Origin: CAYSBK01 sp964429265
GTDB lineage: Bacteria; Planctomycetota; Phycisphaerae; Sedimentisphaerales; Anaerobacaceae
Assembly (NCBI GenBank): GCA_964429265.1
Contig: CAYSBK010000093.1
Location: 1 to 9,126, forward strand
DNA length: 9,126 bases
Direction of reading: 5' to 3'
In this document: piece after piece, positions 1 to 5,005 of the stretch
How positions within the stretch are numbered: the first letter of the stretch is position 1
Layout: every line of letters begins with the position of its first letter
Position numbers and translations under genes: made by a program
Notes under the pieces: generated by a model
Seen by the model: the letters and a program-made list of their open reading frames with translations, nothing else
Database searches by the model: none
What the model was told of the DNA's origin: nothing

Positions 1-205
1 GCACCGGGCTTTCGTCCCAGTAGTCCCTGCCAAGGTTGCTGCCCATCATAAACGAGCCCGGCTCGATGCGGATCATCTTCATCCCGAGCGAGTTTGAATA
101 CTCGCTCGGCCCCTGCGACGCACCATCCGCGCAAGCAACCACCCCAAGCAGCAAAACCAGCACGGACAAACAAACACGATATGAGTAATGCAACCCACTC
201 ATCAT
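1..205 (-). CDS. SUMF1/formylglycine-generating-enzyme-like lipoprotein, N-terminal part
   Basis: This is the first 68 codons of a gene that runs off the left edge. The start is ATG at 205-203; a second in-frame ATG follows directly at 202-200. A GGAAGGG ribosome site lies 5 nt upstream of the first ATG, which decides the start. Residues 10-24 form a hydrophobic signal ending in V-V-A-C, a lipobox with Cys25 as the likely lipidated residue. From about residue 36 the protein reads NSLGMKMIRIEPGSFMMGS and then a DE-SPV stretch. That is the classic opening of SUMF1 / FGE-sulfatase modules (usual form NSLGMxFvxIPaGxFxMGS...E.PvH). Family members include enzymes that oxidise a sulfatase cysteine to formylglycine, but many bacterial ones have other or unknown roles. 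The part deciding catalytic ability, the C-terminal cysteines, is outside the window. It follows the oxidoreductase gene at 77 bp on the same strand and may be co-transcribed. Confidence 0.85.
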   Translation of the reverse strand, partial: MMSGLHYSYRVCLSVLVLLLGVVACADGASQGPSEYSNSLGMKMIRIEPGSFMMGSNLGRDYWDESPV

Positions 206-227
206 AAATACCCTTCCGTCAATAAGA

Positions 228-260
228 CATCGGCCCGATTGGCGAGCAACCGGGCCGATG
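228..260 (-). terminator. Strong intergenic hairpin, possible terminator or operon-internal stem-loop
   Basis: A perfect 10-bp inverted repeat, CATCGGCCCG (228-237) and CGGGCCGATG (251-260), encloses 13 nt. After an A-C mismatch, three more pairs (TTG/CAA) leave a 5-nt loop. On the minus strand it begins 22 nt after the oxidoreductase stop codon and is followed by the T-rich run TCTTATT, a degenerate terminator tail. Only 22 nt separate it from the start of the SUMF1-like gene, so a promoter for that gene would have to overlap the hairpin. It could instead be an attenuator or mRNA-processing stem inside one operon. Confidence 0.45.
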
Positions 261-282
261 CATCTCGGTGTTCCGTTAAAAC

Positions 283-1560
283 TTACCCGGTGTATGCCAG
301 CTCGTAACCCTTGCGGTACTTGCGCGTCAGGTACTTGTTGGCCTCGGGATTGTTGATGAACCGATGGTTTTGGCTGTCGTACTCGAGCCTGGCGCCGCCG
401 AGCCGTACCCCGATGTTGCCGATATGGCACAATGCCGCCGAGGCAAAGCCTTCCTCGATCGGTGCCAGCAGCTTCGACGGGTCGTTGGCCTTGACGCAGT
501 CGATGAAGTTCCGCCGGATGCCGGGGCTGCGTTCGCCCTTGATGCGCTTGCGATCGCCGCCCACGATAACGTGGCAGCCGTCACGCCCGATTTCCATCCT
601 TCCCTTGGTGCCGTAGAAAACGTTGCCGTTGTCGTGGCCTTCGAGCTTGTACGGCGTCCACAGCCGCATCTCGTAAATCAGGTGACACTTGTCATACTCG
701 AAGACAACGGTCTGGGTGTCGGGGGTTTCGTGGTCGTCATCGTACCAGAGCTGGCCGCCGGATACCGATGCCGCCTTCGGAAAGCCCACGCCCAGGCCCC
801 ATCGCGCCACGTCCACCTGGTGGATGCCGTCGTTGCCCATATCGCCCGTTCCGTAGTCCCAGAACCAGTGCCACTTGTAATGCCAGCGGTTCTTCGTGAA
901 GGGATGCTTCGGGGCCGGTCCCAGCCACAAATCGTAGTTGACTCCCGGCGGCGGGTCGGTGACAGGCGCCCGGCCGATCTTACCACGTCTCTGGTGATTG
1001 ATCGCCTTGGCCATAAACACCTCGCCGATGATACCTTCCCGCATACGCCTGATGCCTTCGATCGCGTCGCTGTCGCCGCGGTACTGCGTGCCGTGCTGGA
1101 CGCACTTGCCGAACTGCTTGGCGGCCTTGACAAGCAACTGGCCCTCCCTGATGTTGTGACAGCAGGGTTTTTCGACGTAGACGTGCTTGCCCGCCACCAG
1201 CGCCGCCAGCGCCACCGGCGTGTGCCAGTGGTCCGGCGTGGCGATGCTGACGGCATCGATGGTGGGGTCGTCGAGGATTCGGCGAAAATCATCGACGGGT
1301 TTGCTCTTGGTCTCTTTTGCGACCTTGTTGCGGCGCTTCGGGTCAACGTCGCAGACCGCCACCAGCTCGCAATCGTCCATGTCCGCCCACCACTCGGCGT
1401 GGTTGCTGCCCTGGCCGCCCACGCCGATAACGGCGATTCGCACACGCTCGCTCGGAGCGGCAAGTCCCCGGCTGTACCCGGCCAGCAGCACCGACGAAGC
1501 TGCAAAACCGGCAGTACTTCTGAGGAATTTCCTTCGAGAAATCTCCTTGTCGGCCTTCAT
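283..1560 (-). CDS. Gfo/Idh/MocA-family NAD(P)-dependent oxidoreductase, Tat-exported
   Basis: A 425-residue protein. I start it at ATG 1560 rather than the upstream in-frame ATG at 1584 because AAGGAG lies 5 nt before 1560 and the twin-arginine signal then sits at the N-terminus. SRRKFLR at residues 8-14 plus a hydrophobic stretch ending near LAAP (33-36) is a standard Tat signal. The Rossmann nucleotide loop is GVGGQG (46-51); TPDHWHTP (108-115) and the family EKP motif (130-132, with the conserved lysine) follow. The GNDGIHQVDVARW segment matches the second half of the fold. Members oxidise or reduce sugars and inositols with NAD(P); here the substrate cannot be told. Tat export implies folding with cofactor before transport, as in glucose-fructose oxidoreductase. 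Planctomycetes carry many such paralogues. Neighbours are the sigma unit upstream (118 bp) and a SUMF1-like gene downstream (77 bp). Confidence 0.93.
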   Translation of the reverse strand: MKADKEISRRKFLRSTAGFAASSVLLAGYSRGLAAPSERVRIAVIGVGGQGSNHAEWWADMDDCELVAVCDVDPKRRNKVAKETKSKPVDDFRRILDDPTIDAVSIATPDHWHTPVALAALVAGKHVYVEKPCCHNIREGQLLVKAAKQFGKCVQHGTQYRGDSDAIEGIRRMREGIIGEVFMAKAINHQRRGKIGRAPVTDPPPGVNYDLWLGPAPKHPFTKNRWHYKWHWFWDYGTGDMGNDGIHQVDVARWGLGVGFPKAASVSGGQLWYDDDHETPDTQTVVFEYDKCHLIYEMRLWTPYKLEGHDNGNVFYGTKGRMEIGRDGCHVIVGGDRKRIKGERSPGIRRNFIDCVKANDPSKLLAPIEEGFASAALCHIGNIGVRLGGARLEYDSQNHRFINNPEANKYLTRKYRKGYELAYTG

Positions 1561-1622
1561 AACTTCTCCTTTCATCATCCACAAAAAATCATCTTTATCC
1601 GGGCGTTTTGACTGTCTGCTAT

Positions 1623-1628
1623 ATCATA
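1623..1628 (-). promoter_or_regulatory. Candidate -10 box before the oxidoreductase gene
   Basis: Read on the minus strand, TATGAT matches the -10 consensus at 5 of 6 positions and lies 62 bp upstream of the start at 1560. No convincing -35 element is found at 16-18 bp. The surrounding AT-rich patch (1581-1630) stands out from its GC-rich flanks. It is a weak call based on one hexamer. Confidence 0.22.
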
Positions 1629-1639
1629 TCGCCGCGTCG

Positions 1640-1666
1640 GGCCTGCCGGTACCGGCTTACCAGGCC
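1640..1666 (-). terminator. Bulged hairpin after the sigma-unit genes
   Basis: On the minus strand, 13 nt past the stop codon of the exported protein gene, GGCCT pairs with AGGCC and encloses a GCCG/CGGC stem with a GTAC loop; 5 nt bulge out on one side. The core is the 12-bp palindrome GCCGGTACCGGC (1645-1656). No T-run follows, so it is not a textbook intrinsic terminator. The position, just past the end of a three-gene unit and before a candidate promoter for the next gene, fits a transcript end. The rest of the 1561-1678 gap holds only the oxidoreductase ribosome site and an AT-rich patch. Confidence 0.35.
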
Positions 1667-1678
1667 GCCGGCGAACGG

Positions 1679-2458
1679 CTAATCCTTCTGCTGCGATTCC
1701 TCCTTGCCGTGGCGTGTCGGCTTGGGCATCGTCCCGGAATGCGTGGAACAGGCACGCAACCTTATCAGCAGCCCGCCGCGTCCGTGCTGCGGCTTCAGAA
1801 GTATACCATAATCCTTGCCGGGTCTCAGGCGAAAATAGAAGACGTACTTCTGCTGGCCCAGGATTGGTCGGCCCACAGGCAGCTCCACACCTGGGATACG
1901 CTCGCGTTTCTCGACCAGCCGCAGCGTCATAATGATATCCGTCAGGCGAATGAAGCCTTTATCCTCTTCCTCGACGGCCTGTTCGATGTCGATGTCGAGA
2001 CCCGTCGGCAGCACTACTTCTTTCAGCTCGAACAGTCCGTCCTCGCGCCGCACCAAGTACTGAATCGGTTGCCTGGCCTTGATCTTGACGGAGCCGGAAT
2101 CATGTTCTTTCATCACCAGGGAAGGCGAATACACCGGCGTAATCTCGTCCGCCGGCAGCTTCACCCCGCTCAGGCCGTCTATCGGCATCGGCTTGTCCTG
2201 CCAGAAGCATCGGCCGTCCTTGAACTCGAGCTTGTCTTTGCCCACCTTGAACCAGCCCTTGCTGAACACGATGACCTTGCCCTTGAGCCGTTCAGGCGTC
2301 TCCTCGGTCGTCCATATGGATTCGTCGATGAAAGCCTTGTGTTGCAGGTCGGACGCGAATCGGAATATCTGGAACTGCACGAGGATTTTATTGTCATCGG
2401 CGGCGCGCGACACCCCTGCCACCAGCAGCAGCACCAGCAGGATAACTGCCCGTTTCAT
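1679..2458 (-). CDS. Exported protein of unknown function with secretin-like sequence pattern
   Basis: A 259-residue protein, third gene of the sigma-factor unit. ATG 2458 is preferred because AAGGAG is 8 nt upstream. An in-frame ATG at 2464 overlaps the previous stop as ATGA but is only 2 nt from that site. Residues 1-19 form a Sec signal (MKR, hydrophobic core, likely cut after SRA). I do not recognise a named family. The order of elements recalls the core of secretins (GspD/PilQ): a KILVQFQIF strand (24-32) like the VxVEAxIxEV strand; SPSLV (111-115) like the SPrL motif; VKIKARQPIQY (124-134) like the IxxGxxxPY strand; TGLDIDI (152-158) then IRL (170-172), like Gi.L.v.P followed by I.L. 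It ends in a polar, Lys/Gln/Glu-rich tail. It is far too short for a full secretin, and no secretion genes are nearby. The secretin link is my pattern reading, not an established assignment. Confidence 0.8.
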   Translation of the reverse strand: MKRAVILLVLLLVAGVSRAADDNKILVQFQIFRFASDLQHKAFIDESIWTTEETPERLKGKVIVFSKGWFKVGKDKLEFKDGRCFWQDKPMPIDGLSGVKLPADEITPVYSPSLVMKEHDSGSVKIKARQPIQYLVRREDGLFELKEVVLPTGLDIDIEQAVEEEDKGFIRLTDIIMTLRLVEKRERIPGVELPVGRPILGQQKYVFYFRLRPGKDYGILLKPQHGRGGLLIRLRACSTHSGTMPKPTRHGKEESQQKD

Positions 2459-2460
2459 TA

Positions 2461-2817
2461 TCATATCTCCTTAACAGGCTCGACGCTGACGCTCAGCTTG
2501 CCGGGCAGGAACTGCGCGGCCGGTTCGCTGAAGTCGAAGGCGTTCCGCCCGGAGGGAGGTTCCACAATGTTCACTTGCACGGTCGTAGCCCTTGGCTGGC
2601 GTTGCTCGCCCCGCCACAGCAGTTGTGACGCGGTCATTCCGATGACGCCCATCCCCACCGCCAGTACCGCCGCCCAGCCCAGCGGGATGCGCTTTCGCAG
2701 GAAAACGCCCAGCGTGCCTCCGTGCACGGCCGTACCGAATATCCTGCCTCTCAGTTCAGCCGACGGACCTGCCGGCGACAGCGATTGTAACTTGCGTTCG
2801 AGGTCTTCCATTTCCAT
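2461..2817 (-). CDS. Single-pass membrane protein, probable anti-sigma factor
   Basis: A 118-residue protein starting 6 bp after the ECF sigma stop codon; a GGAG inside the end of the sigma gene lies 9 nt before the ATG. The cytoplasmic N-terminal part (1-45) is a short amphipathic region with the pattern LxxxLxxLxPxxPxxxLRxRI. I associate this pattern with small partners of ECF sigma factors in planctomycetes and verrucomicrobia. It is followed by basic RKR (41-43), one membrane segment (about 46-68) and a roughly 50-residue outer domain without cysteines. There is no HxxxCxxC zinc motif of the ZAS-type anti-sigma factors. The role, holding the sigma factor at the membrane, is inferred from gene order, coupling and topology. 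The stop codon overlaps an ATG of the next gene (ATGA, 2461-2464), suggesting coupled translation. Confidence 0.8.
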   Translation of the reverse strand: MEMEDLERKLQSLSPAGPSAELRGRIFGTAVHGGTLGVFLRKRIPLGWAAVLAVGMGVIGMTASQLLWRGEQRQPRATTVQVNIVEPPSGRNAFDFSEPAAQFLPGKLSVSVEPVKEI

Positions 2818-2823
2818 CGTCTG

Positions 2824-3303
2824 TTACTCCAGGTATTCCTTTAGTTTCGCCAGGCCCCGCCGGTACCACGAAGCAACCGTCCCCAGGGGACGCTGGCGTA
2901 TATCTGCTATCTCTTGAAAAGTCAGGCGTCCATACAAATGTTGCACTATCGTTTCACGCTCGTCGTCGGAAAGCTTCGCCAGGCCCGCGGCAACCGCCTC
3001 GCGGAACTGGTTCTGCTGGGCCGACTCGACCGGACCGGGCGACGGGTCGAATATGCACTCGGTCTGCAGCCGCCCCGTCCGACCCCTGCGGCGAAGCTCA
3101 TCCACCGCCGCGTTGCGAACGCTGGCGAACATATATGCCTTCAGGTTTCGCGGCATCTGCTGCAGCTCCAGGCCCCTGCAAAAGGCCTCGTGAATGGCAT
3201 CCTCGGCCATAGCCGGGTTGCCCGTCACCGCCACGGCACAAACGTACAACTGCCGACCGTACGTGTCGTATATCTGTTCCAACTGGCGTCGCAGTGCTCG
3301 CAT
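2824..3303 (-). CDS. RNA polymerase sigma factor, ECF subfamily (sigma-70 family)
   Basis: A 159-residue protein with only the two domains typical of ECF sigma factors. Region 2 spans about residues 8-73: AEDAIHEAF (33-41) is the core-binding and -10 recognition helix region, and NLKAYMFASVRNAAVDELRRR (53-73) closes the domain. A Pro-rich linker (86-91) follows. Region 4 spans about 103-158, with LSDDERE (111-117), TFQEIADI (128-135) and a recognition helix GTVASWYRRGLAKLKEYL (141-158). It directs RNA polymerase to an unknown set of promoters. The start ATG 3303 has no clear Shine-Dalgarno sequence; a GTG at 3313 is in another frame. It is the first gene of a tight unit with the membrane protein (6-bp gap) and the exported protein, so it is probably controlled by that membrane partner and may drive its own unit. 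Confidence 0.95.
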   Translation of the reverse strand: MRALRRQLEQIYDTYGRQLYVCAVAVTGNPAMAEDAIHEAFCRGLELQQMPRNLKAYMFASVRNAAVDELRRRGRTGRLQTECIFDPSPGPVESAQQNQFREAVAAGLAKLSDDERETIVQHLYGRLTFQEIADIRQRPLGTVASWYRRGLAKLKEYLE

Positions 3304-3345
3304 TTATTGACACTCTGGTCCCGTGCGTACGGCCATAGGACTCAC

Positions 3346-3362
3346 ATCATAGTTTCGACGAA
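3346..3362 (-). promoter_or_regulatory. Candidate promoter/operator for the sigma-factor unit
   Basis: On the minus strand, TATGAT (3346-3351, 5 of 6 to the -10 consensus) lies 42 bp before the sigma start. Just upstream is a small symmetric element TTCG-T-CGAA (3354-3362). No -35 sequence of the housekeeping type is seen at the right spacing. The gap 3304-3439 holds no gene; its other notable element is the AT-rich palindrome listed separately. Confidence 0.25.
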
Positions 3363-3374
3363 CCAAAGGCCCCC

Positions 3375-3388
3375 TTTTATGCATAAAA
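3375..3388. repeat. AT-rich perfect palindrome in the sigma-unit leader
   Basis: TTTTATGCATAAAA is a perfect 14-bp palindrome in the 136-bp gap between the YidR-like gene and the sigma gene, flanked by C- and G-rich DNA. Its position 24 bp upstream of the candidate -10 box fits an operator. As RNA it would form a weak A/U stem, so a DNA-binding site is more likely than a terminator. No protein is assigned to it. Confidence 0.4.
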
Positions 3389-3439
3389 AGCCCACCGTCG
3401 CGGCCTGTTCACCCCGCAGTGCCGCCGGCGCCACCACAA

Positions 3440-4846
3440 TCACCGCAGCTTCAGCAGGAATATCTGCTTGTAGGACCTCCTGCCGTTCGGCACCACGCGA
3501 TTGTAGGCGATCATCTTGCCGTCGTGGGAATAAACCGGGCACATCGGCGTATCCGCGGTTCTGGCGGTAAGTCGCCTGGCCCGGCCGAAACCGGAACCCG
3601 GCTTCACGTCACAGACGAAGATGCTGTTGTCGCAGACGTAGCATATCTCTCGGCCGTTCGGATTCCATCGAACCGTGCTCTGGACGCCGGACTTATGATG
3701 CGTAACCTGCACCGGCTCTCCGCCCAGCGGCGAGATGAAAAACACCTGCACTATCCCGTTGTCATCCTTGGCCAGGTAGCTTATTCGGCTGCCGTCCGGC
3801 GACGACCGAACCCAGTGTCGCGGCTCGGTGACCACGCCGGGATACTTGCGGTCTTCGGTGTAGGTGAGCCTGCGCTGCCGCGCACCTCTCGGCGGGGCCG
3901 GCATCGTCGTGGCGGTCCCTTCCAGCGGACCGGCGTCGCCCGGTATGTCGATCCGGTCGGGGATGTCCACGATAAAGACCTCGGTAACCTTCCTGCCGTC
4001 CGCCGTAACGATGTTGCCCAGAAACGCCCTGGCCCGCTGCCACGTGCCGTCAGGCCTGCGATAACCTCTTGTGCCGACCCACGCATCGCTGAAGGCCCGG
4101 CTGATTTCGTCCGTGCCCGGGGTGGGATTCGGCACCACCTTTACCACCAACGCCGAGAACCATATCCCGTCAACGTTCTCGCCTTCCGCGTCGTCGTCCA
4201 CGTCCACCGCCCTGATGCCGGTGGCAACGCCTATCGTGCGAAGGTTCAGCTTTTTGCCGGTCCGCTTTTCGAGTTCAGCCATTATCGCGTCGTTGTACGT
4301 AAAGCCGATCCATTTCCCGTCGCCGCTCCACTCGTGGCGATGCGTCCCGCCGCGCAGCGCCCCGGGCGTAAAGGGCGGCGTCACGTCCCTGGCGTCGAGG
4401 AAAATGCGCTCGCCCGGCCGGCTTTCGTCTATCAGCACACCCGTCCGCCGCCAGAACCAGTACGGCCGATTCGCATCGCAATTCAAAAGCCCGTGCATGC
4501 AGACGATCTTGTTTTCGCTGGGATGATAGCCGGCCGCACCGACGCCCGGGCCGTACGGCGTCTGGTTCTCGGTTTCGTAAACGACCCTGATTTCGCCCGT
4601 CTCGACGTTCACCTTCTCTATGTTAGAGTTGGCGCCCACTTCCGCGACCGGCGGCCCGGCCACTTCGTGGCGCGTGTCATAAACCAGCCACCTGTCATCG
4701 GGCGAAAAATTGTCGTTGTTGTCCAGGTAGTGATTGCGCGGCTCGAAGGTCAACTGGATTTCGCGTTCGTACCCGCCGCCCACCAGGCCGCAGCCTGCCG
4801 ACAAAATCCCGGCCACCGCCGGCAACAGCAGCATTCTTGCGTCCAT
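3440..4846 (-). CDS. yidR: YidR-family (DUF3748) beta-propeller protein, predicted lipoprotein
   Basis: A 468-residue protein; GAGG lies 5 nt before ATG 4846. Residues 1-19 form a signal ending L-S-A-G-C, with Cys19 as the probable lipid attachment site. The mature part follows E. coli YidR from end to end, as I remember that sequence: LTFEPRNHYL (32-41), then SPDDRWLVYDTR (48-59), PGALRGGTHRHEWS and FTYNDAIMAELE in the middle, PTPGTDEISRAF and WVGTRGY, then PAPPRGARQRRLTYTEDRKYPG and PRHWVRSSPDGS towards the C-terminus. Repeated S-P-D/N-G-x-x-I/W strands are those of a TolB/PD40-like propeller. The molecular function of the family is not established. It is longer than E. coli YidR mainly through the export signal and short insertions. 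It is divergent from the protease gene and lies 136 bp upstream of the sigma unit on the same strand; a shared transcript is possible but not shown. Confidence 0.88.
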   Translation of the reverse strand: MDARMLLLPAVAGILSAGCGLVGGGYEREIQLTFEPRNHYLDNNDNFSPDDRWLVYDTRHEVAGPPVAEVGANSNIEKVNVETGEIRVVYETENQTPYGPGVGAAGYHPSENKIVCMHGLLNCDANRPYWFWRRTGVLIDESRPGERIFLDARDVTPPFTPGALRGGTHRHEWSGDGKWIGFTYNDAIMAELEKRTGKKLNLRTIGVATGIRAVDVDDDAEGENVDGIWFSALVVKVVPNPTPGTDEISRAFSDAWVGTRGYRRPDGTWQRARAFLGNIVTADGRKVTEVFIVDIPDRIDIPGDAGPLEGTATTMPAPPRGARQRRLTYTEDRKYPGVVTEPRHWVRSSPDGSRISYLAKDDNGIVQVFFISPLGGEPVQVTHHKSGVQSTVRWNPNGREICYVCDNSIFVCDVKPGSGFGRARRLTARTADTPMCPVYSHDGKMIAYNRVVPNGRRSYKQIFLLKLR

Positions 4847-4916
4847 AATTTCCTCAGCCTCATCACGCCCGCGTCCCGCGGACAGGCTCTCCAGGCGGTC
4901 ATAAGTTCACGGTCCG

Positions 4917-4937
4917 TCGGGCATCGTCGCCCGATGC
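4917..4937. repeat. Overlapping inverted repeats in the divergent spacer
   Basis: Two overlapping inverted repeats occupy this stretch: TCGGGC (4917-4922) with GCCCGA (4929-4934), and GCATCG (4921-4926) with CGATGC (4932-4937). They sit 11 bp upstream of the TG of the extended -10 promoter for the protease, where a -35 element would lie. They could be an operator acting on both divergent genes. The remainder of the 4847-5005 spacer holds no gene; no promoter for the YidR-like gene is clear. Confidence 0.3.
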
Positions 4938-4947
4938 AGCCCAAATA

Positions 4948-4956
4948 TGGTATAAT
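4948..4956 (+). promoter_or_regulatory. Extended -10 promoter for the secreted protease
   Basis: TGGTATAAT is a perfect TATAAT hexamer preceded by TGn, which is the extended -10 form. The expected -35 window (4927-4934) has no TTGACA-like sequence, as allowed for extended -10 promoters. Transcription would begin near 4963, giving a leader of about 43 nt to the GTG start at 5006. The in-frame ATG at 4955 lies inside the -10 box and would then not be transcribed. Confidence 0.6.
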
Positions 4957-5005
4957 GATAACGTGCCGTGTTCCAGGCCAAAACCGGACAGTATTCGACG
5001 GGAGG

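Noticed and set aside
364..1611. A 415-codon open frame on the plus strand opposite the oxidoreductase gene
   Set aside because: It is the antisense shadow of a clear family gene in GC-rich DNA: no ribosome site, no recognisable motifs and low-complexity His/Arg/Val composition.
1187..2917. A 576-codon open frame on the plus strand across four minus-strand genes
   Set aside because: It runs antisense through several well-supported genes and their gaps, with no domain pattern; it reflects codon bias, not a gene.
3419..3434. GC-rich near-palindrome GTGCCGCCGGCGCCAC just past the YidR-like stop, considered as a terminator
   Set aside because: The stem has a central mismatch, little loop and no T-run, and such sequences are expected by chance at this GC content.
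4900..4905. TATGAC-like -10 box for the YidR-like gene on the minus strand
   Set aside because: It matches at only 4 of 6 positions and has no -35 partner; not enough to call a promoter.
3419..5005. Apparent in-frame extension of the protease by over 500 residues upstream
   Set aside because: The frame is open only because it is antisense to the YidR-like gene. The signal peptide and promoter both place the real start near 5006.
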